From: Salinibaculum litoreum
GTDB taxonomy: Archaea; Halobacteriota; Halobacteria; Halobacteriales; Haloarculaceae
DNA length: 64,000 nt
NCBI GenBank assembly: GCA_009789175.1
Contig: CP046866.1
Coordinates: forward strand, 2,604,001 to 2,668,000
Reading direction: 5' to 3'
The translations under genes were made by a program, and so were the position numbers. Position 1 is the stretch's first letter, and each line of letters opens with the position of its first letter. The notes beneath the pieces were generated by a model, which saw only the letters and a program-made list of their open reading frames with translations, made no database searches and was not told the origin of the DNA. This document shows, piece after piece, positions 25,590 through 34,378 of this stretch.

Positions 25590-27059
25590 ATGAGTGCCCA
25601 GGAAGCCGCCAGTACCTCGAACAGTCTCGATCTCCAACTCGTCTTGGACACCATCGACCTCCCCGCATTCACACTCGACGGTGACGGCCGCGTCACCGCC
25701 TGGGACGAACAGATAGAGGAGTTGCTCGGCATCGCCCGCGAGGACGTCATCGACCAGGCGGGGCTGGGCGATTTCGCCTACGACGAACCGGACAAGCAAA
25801 CGCTGGCCGAGAAGGTACTGGAGGCACCGGAGTCTGCCCACCGCCGGTTCGACGACGTCGGCCTCGCCGACGAGGAGTACGCGCTGCTCAACGGCGGCGA
25901 GAGCAACGTCTACGAGGCCACGAGTACACTCCGGGGACGGGACATCTGGTTCGTCGCTACCCCCGTTCACCGGGGCGGCGAACTCGTCGGCGTCCTCGAA
26001 ATCGTCCAGGACATCGCCGACTCCGCACGCTATCAGCAGGAACTCCAGACGCTGTTCGACGCCGTCATCCGGACGCTCGAGGCCTTCGAGGACGGCAACT
26101 TCGAGGCGACGGTCGACTTCGGCCAGACGGACACGATTCTGGACGACGACGTGTTACGCATCGCCGACAGCGTCGAGCAGATGGGGACTGAAATCGCGTC
26201 GATGCTCGCGGAAATCGATGCCGACGTCGAGGACCTCGACAACGCCGCCGACGACGTGGCCCGCCGTGCACAGCAGATCAACGACGTGGCGACCGAGCAG
26301 GCGTCGGACATGGAGACCATCTCCGCCGAAGTCGGCAACCTGAGTGCCACCGTCGAGGAAATCGCCTCCACCGCCGACGAAGTCGAGGCCACCAGCGACC
26401 ACGCCGAAGCACTTGCCGACGAAGGCAGTGACTCCGCCGAACAGGCGCTCGGTGCGATGGAAGACGTCGCCGACTCCGCCGACACCGTCGCCGCCGATGT
26501 CGACCGCCTCCAGAATCGCGTCGAGGAAATCGACGAGGTGGTCGATGTCATCAACGACATCGCCGAGCAGACCAACATGCTCGCCTTGAACGCCTCCATC
26601 GAGGCCGCACGTGCCGGCGAGGCCGGCGAGGGCTTTGCCGTCGTCGCCGACGAAGTCAAAAGCCTCGCCGAGGAGTCACAGGACCACGCCGCCGACATCG
26701 AGCGGATGGTGGGCGAGATACGGACCGAGACCGACGAGACAGTCGAGAGCCTCCAGCAGACGACCCGGCAGGTCGACGACGGTATCGAGCAGGTCGAAGA
26801 AGCGATGATGAAATTCGAGGACATCGTCGGCGCCATCAAAGAGACCGCACAGGGCATCGAACAGGTCGCCGATGCCACCGACGACCAGGCCGCAAGCGCC
26901 GAGGAAATCGCCAGCATGGTCGACGAAGCAGTCGAGAAAGCCGAGACCGTCTCCGAGGAAGTCGAAGGGATCGTCGCCGATACCGAAGAGCAGGCTGCGA
27001 TGATTCACGAAATCGGCGAATCCGTCAGTCGACTCGCGGGCGACGCTCGCCAGCGGTAA
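25590..27059 (+). CDS. soluble methyl-accepting transducer with PAS domain
   Basis: A 489-residue cytoplasmic chemoreceptor. Residues ~15-145 form a PAS domain (LDTIDLPAFTLDGDGRVTAWDEQIEELLG). A HAMP-like helical region follows, then the antiparallel signalling coiled coil, with the conserved hairpin tip EIDEVVDVINDIAEQTNMLA and LNASIEAARAGEAGEGFAVV at ~327-367 that contacts CheA/CheW. No membrane segment is present, so it senses an internal signal, for example redox or energy state. Methylation sites would be in the flanking Glu/Gln-rich helices. It ends just before the polC tail repeats. Confidence 0.9.
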   Translation: MSAQEAASTSNSLDLQLVLDTIDLPAFTLDGDGRVTAWDEQIEELLGIAREDVIDQAGLGDFAYDEPDKQTLAEKVLEAPESAHRRFDDVGLADEEYALLNGGESNVYEATSTLRGRDIWFVATPVHRGGELVGVLEIVQDIADSARYQQELQTLFDAVIRTLEAFEDGNFEATVDFGQTDTILDDDVLRIADSVEQMGTEIASMLAEIDADVEDLDNAADDVARRAQQINDVATEQASDMETISAEVGNLSATVEEIASTADEVEATSDHAEALADEGSDSAEQALGAMEDVADSADTVAADVDRLQNRVEEIDEVVDVINDIAEQTNMLALNASIEAARAGEAGEGFAVVADEVKSLAEESQDHAADIERMVGEIRTETDETVESLQQTTRQVDDGIEQVEEAMMKFEDIVGAIKETAQGIEQVADATDDQAASAEEIASMVDEAVEKAETVSEEVEGIVADTEEQAAMIHEIGESVSRLAGDARQR

Positions 27060-27078
27060 CGACAGGGTGTGTCCGTCT

Positions 27079-27168
27079 GTGGGCGAAAAAGGCCGCTCAC
27101 TCGCTCCGCTCGTGACCGGAACCACCCCCTGACCGCTTACATGAAGTCCGCAATCCCGCTCTGTTTGT
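27079..27168 (-). repeat. second copy of the polC 3' end (tail duplication)
   Basis: These 90 bp match 27,230-27,319 at 89 of 90 positions. Read on the minus strand the unit contains the last codons of polC (KQSGIADFM), the TAA, and ~58 bp of downstream sequence ending in TTTTTCGCCCAC. This copy is outside the polC frame's own stop and so is a detached gene tail. The 61 bp between the copies carry most of the element core shared with the argF locus (27,172-27,241). Confidence 0.92.
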
Positions 27169-27171
27169 ACT

Positions 27172-27241
27172 CCACCTTTTTCCCGCTCGGGTGCGCTCGC
27201 TTTGCTCGCCCACCACTCGCAGCAAAAACGTGGGCGAAAAA
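27172..27241 (-). mobile_element. short repeated element core, copy A beside polC
   Basis: Read on the minus strand: TTTTTCGCCCACGTTTTT at 27,241-27,224, GCGAGTGGTG, a 17-bp centre (27,194-27,210), then a right arm CACCCGAG...GAAAAAGGTGG (27,193-27,172). Arms differ from the argF copies only by one or two inserted or changed bases. It lies between the two copies of the polC tail, as B1 and B2 lie between argF tails. Confidence 0.5.
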
Positions 27242-27319
27242 GGCCGCTCACTCGCTCCGCTCGTGACCGGAACCACTCCCTGACCGCTTACATGAAGTCC
27301 GCAATCCCGCTCTGTTTGT
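27230..27319 (-). repeat. first copy of the polC 3' end, containing the functional stop
   Basis: This copy is the true gene end: polC stops at 27,288-27,290. Its downstream half has a GC-rich inverted repeat made of the CGAGCGGAGCGAGTG type, followed by TTTTT, which may serve as terminator. It is the direct-repeat partner of 27,079-27,168. Confidence 0.92.
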
Positions 27320-30300
27320 TCTGGTCGTTTTCGAAGATACGCTCGATACGCTTTTCCAGAATCTTGAGTCGCTGTGTCGTGTAGTCGCGGGTGCCAAACT
27401 CCTCGGCGACACGGAGGGCAGTGTCGATGTACTTGTTGACCGACCCCTCGTGGACTGTCAGATTGACATCGCCGCCACACTCCCGGCAGTCGCCTGTCAG
27501 CGGGACCCGGCGGAACTTCTCGCCACAGTCCAGACATCGGAACTCCTGGCTGGCGAAGGCGTTGAGATTGCCCAGCAAATCCGGCAGGAAGTGGTACTCG
27601 ATGATGCGCTCGGCCACGTCCGTCTCGTCGACCGCCCGGAGTTTCCGTGAGATCAGGAGCTGAGCGTCCATCTTCTCCTGCATCGACCCCAGCGTCTTGT
27701 ACGCGGAGAGATCCGGCCCTGCCGCGATGTTGGTCGTGTCGTGGGTGTGCTCAAAGTCGGTGTACTCCCGGTCGGTCCCCAGATTCTCCTCGGCGATAGT
27801 CATCACATCCTCGACTTCACCCGGTTCGGCTAGCTCCCGTGTGGCCTCGTAGAACTCCAGGGGGTACTCCCGCATGATGTCGACGTTGTGTGCCTCGTCG
27901 TCGATCTCGCTCGGGTCGATGCGCGAAGACATGACCAGCGGGGCGTCCATTCTTCCCCCTCGTTGATTTGGCAAAAATTTTATACTAAAGTTCAAAAGGC
28001 CGTCCAAAAGCAGCATCACACAATCTTCATCACCGTCGCAATTTCGGCGTTTCGAGGCGTGAAAGTACGGATGCGCGTATCCGACTGCCGCACTCGTGAA
28101 ACCAATCACTCTCCCGACAACAGCCGCACTCGTGTGGGGAGCCATCCCGAAGACGAGTTCGCCGACGAGGTCCTCACGGTCCTCGAGTTCGTAGTACGGG
28201 TCCAGCCCGTAGTACTGAGTCAGCAGGTCATCGACGAAGTCCGCAGTCTGGAGCATGTGCTCTGCCGCGCCGTCGGAGAGGACGATGTCCTGGACTTTCA
28301 ACTCGACGAGCTGGTCGTCGAAGCGAAGCGGGTCACCGTTGATGTCCTCCTCATACCCCAGTTCGCGGAAGTCCTCGACGGTGACATCCAGTTCCTCGGG
28401 GCGGACAGCAGTAACGGGGAGGTCTGTCATGTCGTAGCGGACGGTGCCGTCTTTGAACGCCGACACGTCGTGTTTCGCCCGGAGGATACCCTTCTCGACG
28501 GGTTCGGGTATCTTCTCCTCGGAGGAGAGTCCCTTGACGCCTTTCAGCACGTCGAAGGCGGAGGGGCGCTCGCCGACGGCATCGAGTGCATCCTGGAACT
28601 CACTCCCGATGTCGATTGTCGCATCCCGGGTCGGACGGCCGAGCGTCTCGCAGCGGTCACACTCCGCACGGCCGGACTCGTCGGGTTCGACCTCGGACCC
28701 ACAGTCGGGACAGACGTACACGGCCCGCGTCGTGCCACCACACTCCGGGCAGCGGGCCCGGTAGGTTCGAGTCCCGCAGTCGGTGCAGTCGCGGCGGCCC
28801 ACCTCGACTTCGACTTCGCCTTTTGTGCCTTCGACGGCATCACCGGCCTGTGCGGCCTTGGAAACGTCGCGCTGGCTGCCGCCGGCCTCGCCGATGGGAA
28901 AGAGCGTGTGGACCGCCGGCGAGAGTTCGCGTTCCTCCGACTTCTCCGGTCGGCCCATCCGGTTGCCGATACGAGTCGGTGCGCGCTCCCGGAGGGTGAA
29001 GGGTGCGAGTTCGTTGACGACCTCGATAGCGTTGTTGCCATCGTCGTATGTGCGGGCACGCTCGGAGAGGTCCGTGGCGGTCCGCAGACGCTCCAGGTCC
29101 GTCGAGAAGCCAAGCGTCCGAACCAGCGGTCGCCACTCGGGGACAACGAGCGCTTCCTCGGTCTGGGTGTGAGAGACCAGCAGGTGTTCCAGTGTCTTTC
29201 GGACCTGCTCGGTCCGTGGGAGGTGGAGGTCACCGGTCGCGTCCGACTCTTTGCGGTCGGCGAGCGCGCCGTCGCCAGCAGTGACCTCGGCTGCATCGAT
29301 GGCGTCAGCGAGTGTGAGTGCGTCGTCGACGGTCACGTCGTGCCAGAGGTAGGTATAATCCGGGTGCAACGGGGCGTCGTACTCCTCGGCCCATTCGAGC
29401 GCTTCGGCAGGCGAGGGGTTGGCGGGGTCGACATCGACGGCATCGTGCATCGCCTGGACGGGCGCACCCGCGTCCTCGAATTCCTGTATCCACCACTCGA
29501 CGGTGTAGGACGCGGGAGCAAGCGGATGGTTGTTCTCGACGAACTCGCCGTAGTTGACGAGGTACTCGCCCAAATCGAGAATCTTCTCGACGCCGTTGCG
29601 GAGTTCCAGCGCTTTTTCGGGGTCGTCGATGCGGCGCACGTCGCCGTTTGCCAGTCGGACGGTCGGCCCCTCGATGGTGTCGACGGGGATGACGCCGGCG
29701 GCCTTGCCCGGGCGCTCGGTCTTGATTTGTGTGCCGGTCGCGAGGAAGTCATCGACGAGATGCATCGTCGCAGGGTGGACGCCAGCAGTGGCGAAGCCGT
29801 GGTTGCGCGCCCGGCCATAACGGAGGCGAAAGCCCCCGGCTTCGCTCGGATGAGAGAAGACCGGGCGGCCGGCGATGAGGTCCCGCAGGAACTTCTTCGA
29901 GGGGTCCACCCTGGGCGGCCCCGCTAGTCCGTCGGCTTCGTCATCGCCCTCGGTGCTGTCGCCGTCGCCGCCGCCATCCTCATCGGCCTCGGCTTCCTCC
30001 GCGTCCTCGTCCTCGCTGTCCTCGTCACCGTCGGCGTCGTAGTTGCCGTCGATGAGGTCCTGGAGCCAGGGCCACTCTACCTCCTCCAGCGAGCGGGTGT
30101 AGCGCTGAATCTTGGGGGCTTTCAACGCGATACCCTCCGCGAAGACCAGACACATGCCGCCCCGAGAGGCGTTGGTGTCGACGCGTTCGAGGTCGCGGTA
30201 GCCCGAAACCTCCTCGTCGCCCGTCGCTTCACCATCGAGCATGATGGGCATGTGTTTCGCGATGAACTCGCTTTCTTTCTCCTTGGGGGAGTACTGCAGG

Positions 30301-30875
30301 CCCGTCTCGGAGTCATAGAGGTCGATTTCCTCGGCGTAGCGCCCCACCTCGTCGTCGCGGGGCTTGAACTCATCAACGTCCAGAAGCGTCCGGGCGTAGT
30401 CGGCCACGAGGACAGAAAGTGCCTGTGCGGTCCCGCCGGCGGAACGGATGGGGCCGGCGTAGTAGATGTTGATGAACTCCGAGCCGTCGTCGTTGTCCAG
30501 GATTTCCACGCGGTCGATGCCCTCGATGGGGGCAGCGACGACCCCCTCGGTGAGCAGGGCGACGGCAGTCCGGACCGCGCCCTCGATTTTGCCCGCGCGG
30601 GTGTCGTAGTCGCCGACAGAGCCCTCGACGAAGTCCGTGACGAGTTCCAGGGCCGCCTCCTCGCGGCTCATCTCGCCTTCGAGTTCGCGGACGCGCTCGG
30701 CGACCCCCTCGATTCCGAGGATGTTCTCGACGCGGTCGGCCATGTCCTGGGCGACCGGAATCTCGACCTCGGTCGTTGGGTCGCCACCCACCTCACGGGC
30801 GCGGTTGGCCACGTCGAAGGCCTCGTCGAGTTCGGACTCCAGGCGCTCGAAGTAGCGCTCGTCTGCCTGTCTCAT
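27288..30875 (-). CDS. polC: DNA polymerase D large subunit (DP2)
   Basis: A 1195-residue catalytic subunit of archaeal PolD, which partners with the DP1 small subunit for genome replication. Conserved blocks include NIYYAGPIRSAGGTAQALSV near 150, the zinc ribbon CTDCGTRTYRARCPECGG (~690), YAHPYFHASKRRNCDGDED with catalytic-site acidic residues (~945-965), and a C-terminal zinc finger CLDCGEKFRR...CRECGG. No intein is present, which is notable because that last conserved block is an insertion site in other archaea; around it (27,955-28,135) codons turn AT-rich. An acidic insertion (~275-320) is a halophilic feature. It starts 19 bp after the PPC-domain gene. Confidence 0.95.
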   Translation of the reverse strand: MRQADERYFERLESELDEAFDVANRAREVGGDPTTEVEIPVAQDMADRVENILGIEGVAERVRELEGEMSREEAALELVTDFVEGSVGDYDTRAGKIEGAVRTAVALLTEGVVAAPIEGIDRVEILDNDDGSEFINIYYAGPIRSAGGTAQALSVLVADYARTLLDVDEFKPRDDEVGRYAEEIDLYDSETGLQYSPKEKESEFIAKHMPIMLDGEATGDEEVSGYRDLERVDTNASRGGMCLVFAEGIALKAPKIQRYTRSLEEVEWPWLQDLIDGNYDADGDEDSEDEDAEEAEADEDGGGDGDSTEGDDEADGLAGPPRVDPSKKFLRDLIAGRPVFSHPSEAGGFRLRYGRARNHGFATAGVHPATMHLVDDFLATGTQIKTERPGKAAGVIPVDTIEGPTVRLANGDVRRIDDPEKALELRNGVEKILDLGEYLVNYGEFVENNHPLAPASYTVEWWIQEFEDAGAPVQAMHDAVDVDPANPSPAEALEWAEEYDAPLHPDYTYLWHDVTVDDALTLADAIDAAEVTAGDGALADRKESDATGDLHLPRTEQVRKTLEHLLVSHTQTEEALVVPEWRPLVRTLGFSTDLERLRTATDLSERARTYDDGNNAIEVVNELAPFTLRERAPTRIGNRMGRPEKSEERELSPAVHTLFPIGEAGGSQRDVSKAAQAGDAVEGTKGEVEVEVGRRDCTDCGTRTYRARCPECGGTTRAVYVCPDCGSEVEPDESGRAECDRCETLGRPTRDATIDIGSEFQDALDAVGERPSAFDVLKGVKGLSSEEKIPEPVEKGILRAKHDVSAFKDGTVRYDMTDLPVTAVRPEELDVTVEDFRELGYEEDINGDPLRFDDQLVELKVQDIVLSDGAAEHMLQTADFVDDLLTQYYGLDPYYELEDREDLVGELVFGMAPHTSAAVVGRVIGFTSAAVGYAHPYFHASKRRNCDGDEDCVMLLLDGLLNFSIKFLPNQRGGRMDAPLVMSSRIDPSEIDDEAHNVDIMREYPLEFYEATRELAEPGEVEDVMTIAEENLGTDREYTDFEHTHDTTNIAAGPDLSAYKTLGSMQEKMDAQLLISRKLRAVDETDVAERIIEYHFLPDLLGNLNAFASQEFRCLDCGEKFRRVPLTGDCRECGGDVNLTVHEGSVNKYIDTALRVAEEFGTRDYTTQRLKILEKRIERIFENDQNKQSGIADFM

Positions 30876-30894
30876 CGTCGCCCCCGAAGTCCCG

Positions 30895-31317
30895 TCACAG
30901 TGGCCAGAGGTCGAGGTCGGTCACGTCGTCGTGTGCCCGCTCCAGCGTCGTGTCGAACTCCCGGACGTACAGTTCGCCCGCGAAGGTGGTCGCCGAATCG
31001 AGGTGGCCGGCGACGGTCGACCCATCCTCCCGGGAGAGCGTCATATGCGTGTGCGCAAATCGTTCGTCATAGAGCCAGGAGATATTCCCGACGGCAGGCG
31101 TCACCTCGAATGGTTCGTCGAACTCGATGTCGTAGTACTCCTGTTCGTTCTGGTCGTAGAAGTTGAGGACGGCGTCCTCGACGGCCCCCAGCCCGATGAA
31201 GAAGGCGGCGTCGATCTCTTCCTCGTCGGCGAAGTCCTCTATCTGGCCGCGCCAGTCCCGGCCGTTCTCCAGGCGTGCCACGTACTCGCGGGCACCCTCG
31301 ACTTCCTGGTAATCCAT
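30895..31317 (-). CDS. PPC/DUF296 domain protein
   Basis: A 140-residue protein forming one PPC (plants-and-prokaryotes-conserved) domain: EYVARLENGRDWRGQIEDFADEEEIDAAFFIGLGAVEDAVLNFYD and then TPAVGNISWLYDERFAHTHMTLSREDGSTVAGHL. The HTHMTLSREDGSTVAGHL segment supplies the metal-binding histidines seen in archaeal PPC structures. In plants the domain accompanies AT-hook proteins; the prokaryotic role is not settled. It lies 19 bp upstream of polC and is probably co-transcribed with it. Confidence 0.85.
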   Translation of the reverse strand: MDYQEVEGAREYVARLENGRDWRGQIEDFADEEEIDAAFFIGLGAVEDAVLNFYDQNEQEYYDIEFDEPFEVTPAVGNISWLYDERFAHTHMTLSREDGSTVAGHLDSATTFAGELYVREFDTTLERAHDDVTDLDLWPL

Positions 31318-31486
31318 ACTGGATGGGGACGGACGGTAGCTTCAAAAGCGTGTCTGTCGGCACCGGTATCGGGCTACCTCAAAGAGCGGCGACGGCCGGC
31401 GGGTCTACGGACGACAGAAAGCGCGTATGCATCACCGAGGTCACGAACAGCCACCATTATCTCACGTGCGCCCATACAGAGCAAGG

Positions 31487-31777
31487 ATGACAGACACAGG
31501 AAAGGGACGGGAAAAGCAAACAGACGACGAGAACCGACGCGAAGACGGCGGCCGCGACAATCCCGAGTGCCACCGTCGCGGCTGTACCGAGCGGGCGACG
31601 TTTGTCGCCCTCGAACGCTATCAGGAAGAGACCGGACACGGGGCCGTCGAGGCAGAGGCCGTTCTCTGTCGGGAGCATGCCGCCGAAGAGAGCCCTGCGA
31701 ACCTCGACAGCAGTTACGCGGAATACGTGTTTCGTGTCGAACCCATCCAAGAGATGCAGGACGGGGACACAGCATGA
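31487..31777 (+). CDS. small conserved haloarchaeal protein, possible zinc binding
   Basis: A 96-residue protein that starts with a charged, disordered stretch (TDTGKGREKQTDDENRRED), followed by CHRRGCTERATFVALERYQ and LCREHAAEESPANLDSSYAEYVFRVEP. The spacing CxxxxC...CxxH resembles a small zinc-binding knuckle. I cannot assign a function. The frame has a clear start at 31,487; the next 204 bp contain no credible gene. Confidence 0.6.
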   Translation: MTDTGKGREKQTDDENRREDGGRDNPECHRRGCTERATFVALERYQEETGHGAVEAEAVLCREHAAEESPANLDSSYAEYVFRVEPIQEMQDGDTA

Positions 31778-31981
31778 GCGAACAACCGTCGTCCGATTCT
31801 GTCCACGGTGGAGCCGACAGGTACTGAGCAGCGTTCCCCGAAGAGATAATCGAGGGCCGCCGGTCGTTCAGAAGGCATCCACATATTTCGTTCCGTCTCC
31901 ATCGTCTTCACGTACGTACAGCTGACAGTCTGAGTACGCTCTGCGTATCGTCTCGCGTGCCTTCGCCACGGCCGGCGGCAC

Positions 31982-32497
31982 TCACGCAGGCAGTGAGAGC
32001 TCGCCCGCTGACACCCCACGCTCGGCGTCCCAGAAAGCAAGCTCCGAGACTGTCCAGGTGACGGGCTCGATAGCACGGTCGGCCAGCCGCCGGGCGGCCT
32101 CTTCGCTGCCCCCGCGGGCGACGGTAACGTGAGGGACGTACGCCTCGCCCTCGATGTCCTCGATGGGGTCAGTTACGTCACAGAGCCGGTCGTGCAGTCG
32201 CCGGAGTTGTGGACTCTCGACGGGCAGGTAGACCACCGGGGACGGGCCGTCGGCCGCCTCGGCGAAATAGTCCACCTCGGCGACACGGGCCTCGAAGGCG
32301 GGCGAACCGGCGAGTGCCTCGCGGACAGCCGGACGGACTCGCTGGAGGGTTCCCCGGTCGCCGGTTCCCAGCCGTTTCACCACCAGTGTATGTTCGTCCC
32401 GCGTGCGAGCGCGAGCGGCGGGCAGGTCACGGGCCAGTTGGCTGGCGAGTCGGCCAACTTCGCCGGGGACGGGGACGTTCAGGCTGTACACGGTCAA
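31982..32497 (-). CDS. 2'-5' RNA ligase family protein (2H phosphoesterase)
   Basis: A 171-residue 2H-superfamily protein with the two HxT/S signatures: HTLVVKRL at ~35 and HVTVARGG at ~123, which line the active site. Archaeal members join or open 2',5'-phosphodiester linkages or act as cyclic phosphodiesterases on RNA. It begins MTVYSLNVPVPGEVGRLASQL. It is followed downstream, on the other side, by a short gene-free stretch. Confidence 0.85.
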   Translation of the reverse strand: MTVYSLNVPVPGEVGRLASQLARDLPAARARTRDEHTLVVKRLGTGDRGTLQRVRPAVREALAGSPAFEARVAEVDYFAEAADGPSPVVYLPVESPQLRRLHDRLCDVTDPIEDIEGEAYVPHVTVARGGSEEAARRLADRAIEPVTWTVSELAFWDAERGVSAGELSLPA

Positions 32498-32547
32498 GGT
32501 GAGCAGCGAGGGGGAGAAAAAGTCGTCGGGCTGTTCGCCTGGCCACC

Positions 32548-32733
32548 TCAGATGCGGTCCAGCAGGTACAGGACGATGAGGACGATGACCACCAGCCCCA
32601 GCAGGTTCGACAGCGGGCCGAGGACGAAGGCGAGAATACCCAGAATCTCACCGACAATCTCTAAGACGAGCCAGACCACCACGAGTGCGAGGACGACTTT
32701 CAGGAGTGTATCGACGTCGAGTTTACCGCGCAT
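32548..32733 (-). CDS. 61-residue membrane protein
   Basis: A small protein with two closely spaced hydrophobic helices (LLKVVLALVVVWLVLEIVGEILGILAFVL and LLGLVVIVLIVLYLLDRI) after a charged start MRGKLDVDT. The type is widespread in haloarchaea and has no known function. ATG 32,733 is taken because everything upstream in frame is not protein-like. It sits 50 bp upstream of the RNA ligase gene on the same strand. Confidence 0.7.
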   Translation of the reverse strand: MRGKLDVDTLLKVVLALVVVWLVLEIVGEILGILAFVLGPLSNLLGLVVIVLIVLYLLDRI

Positions 32734-32822
32734 ACCCTCCCAATTCGCCGGGCGATACGAAAGGTCTTCTGGCGGCACAACGGCAACAAAGGGTTTGAGT
32801 GAGCGCGCCGAACCGACGGCAC

Positions 32823-33923
32823 ATGTCGATGCGAGGCGTGCGTGGTGGGGCAGTGACGGCCGCGCTGGTGATGGTGCTGGTCGGGAGCGTCGTGGGGCCA
32901 GCGGTGGCGTTCGACCGGCCACAGCAGGTCGAGGTCGACCCCGACTCGACGAGTCTCACCGCCGATCTGCAGGAGAGCGGCGACGCCGAGTGGGAGATCG
33001 TCTATCGCATCCGTTTCGATAGCGACGAAAAGCGGGCGGCCTTCGAGAACCTCTCGGCAGACATCGAAGCGGACCCGACACCCTACACTGACCGGATGGA
33101 CTCCCGGATGCAAGCGGTCGCGGACGACGCCGGAAACGTCACCGGTCGCGAGATGGCCATCCGGAACGTCACCGTCGAGACGCGCAATCAGGTCGACTAC
33201 GGACTGGTCGTCTACCGCTTCGAGTGGACCAACTTCGCGGCAGTCGAGGGTGACACCATCACCGCCGGCGACGCCATCGACCAGTTCTACCTCGACGACA
33301 ATCGCTCGCTACGGCTGCGCTGGCCCGAGGGCTACGAACGTGAGTCTGTCGACCCGTCACCGTCGCGGACCGAGGGTCGAGCCGTCGTCTGGGAGGGCGA
33401 GCAATCCTTCGACGCCGGCCAGCCCCGCGTCGCGGTCGTCCCCGAGGGAGTAGCCACCAACGGCGTCGGCGCGAACGGCACCACCGAGGCCCCCGACGAC
33501 GACAGCGCCGGTAGCCCGGTCCCGCTACTCCTGGGTATCGTGCTCGGCGCGCTGGTCGTCACCGCGGGTGCGTGGCTGTACGTGCGCCGGGAGGGGAGTG
33601 TTGGGCCGCTCGGGGCTGCCGATGACGACAAGGAACGCGCGAGCGACACGGGAGAGACTGGGGCGACGGCCGAGGCCACCGACGACGGCCCGCCGCCGGA
33701 GTTGCTGAGCAACGAGGAGCGCGTGCTCAAACTGCTCGAAGACAACGGCGGCCGGGTGAAACAGAAGGTGGTCGCTGACGAACTCGACTGGACCGCGGCC
33801 AAGACCAGCCAGGTCATTGGTGACCTGCGCGACGAGGACAGACTCGACTCCTTCCGGCTGGGTCGGGAGAACGTCCTGACGCTGCCGGACGTGGAACTCG
33901 AACCCGGCGAGGACGAAGAGTAG
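32823..33923 (+). CDS. membrane-anchored winged-helix regulator
   Basis: A 366-residue protein with an N-terminal signal peptide (GGAVTAALVMVLVGSVVGPAVAF), an external domain (~30-230) with several N-glycosylation sequons such as NVT and NLS, a transmembrane helix (VPLLLGIVLGALVVTAGAWLYV, ~232-253), and a cytosolic winged helix (LLSNEERVLKLLEDNGGRVKQKVVADELDWTAAKTSQVIGDLRD, ~295-340). The layout is that of haloarchaeal one-component, surface-sensing transcription regulators. The signal and targets are unknown. The stop is directly followed by the convergent BofA-like gene. Confidence 0.78.
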   Translation: MSMRGVRGGAVTAALVMVLVGSVVGPAVAFDRPQQVEVDPDSTSLTADLQESGDAEWEIVYRIRFDSDEKRAAFENLSADIEADPTPYTDRMDSRMQAVADDAGNVTGREMAIRNVTVETRNQVDYGLVVYRFEWTNFAAVEGDTITAGDAIDQFYLDDNRSLRLRWPEGYERESVDPSPSRTEGRAVVWEGEQSFDAGQPRVAVVPEGVATNGVGANGTTEAPDDDSAGSPVPLLLGIVLGALVVTAGAWLYVRREGSVGPLGAADDDKERASDTGETGATAEATDDGPPPELLSNEERVLKLLEDNGGRVKQKVVADELDWTAAKTSQVIGDLRDEDRLDSFRLGRENVLTLPDVELEPGEDEE

Positions 33924-33924
33924 G

Positions 33925-34131
33925 CTACACCACCAGTGGGACCACCGTGGCGGTGAAAGCAATGTCCACAACCGACAGCAGTATCACGAGCAACGCGCCC
34001 GGTACACCGAGGACCGCACAGATAAGCAGTGTCAAAATCGACACCTGGACGGCGAGGCCGATGGCATTCACAACGAGCAAAATAACGAGACCGACCACGG
34101 CGTTGACGACGAGCGCCCAGACTGAGACCAT
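33925..34131 (-). CDS. BofA family (pro-sigmaK processing inhibitor-like) membrane protein
   Basis: A 68-residue, almost wholly hydrophobic protein with two membrane helices. The sequence LVVNAVVGLVILLVVNAIGL and then VLGVPGALLVILLSVVDIAF resembles the BofA family, common in archaea where no SpoIV pathway exists; its role there is unknown. Its end is 1 bp from the convergent regulator gene. Confidence 0.72.
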   Translation of the reverse strand: MVSVWALVVNAVVGLVILLVVNAIGLAVQVSILTLLICAVLGVPGALLVILLSVVDIAFTATVVPLVV

Positions 34132-34299
34132 AGTGGAGACAGGGGTGACCCACCGTTAGTTACGGGGAGCCTTCCATCCCGAGTGGCGCGTAGGACGACC
34201 CTATTCACGAGTCCCGAGAGACAACTCCCGACAGTCGTTCGTCACCCAGCCACCGCACACGAGCGGAAACCACAGGACAACAGCCGTTTTGAATCCGAT

Positions 34300-34350
34300 T
34301 TAATCGTGGTTAATCGTGGCCGAGCCGGGTGTAGCGACTAGTGTTTATAA
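34300..34350 (+). promoter_or_regulatory. promoter of the secreted protein gene, with a tandem 10-bp repeat
   Basis: TTAATCGTGG occurs twice back to back at 34,300-34,319, one helical turn apart. TTTATAA at 34,344-34,350 follows, about 30 bp before the ATG at 34,379. The repeat lies just where an activator or repressor would contact the promoter. The 247-bp region between BofA and this gene has no other feature I can see. Confidence 0.5.
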
Positions 34351-34378
34351 CCCAATCTAGGTACAACTGGTAAATACG

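Noticed and set aside
27888-29927. 679-codon open frame on the plus strand
   Set aside because: It is antisense to polC. Its existence follows from GC-rich codon bias, and its translation has no domain, while the minus-strand protein is a full DP2.
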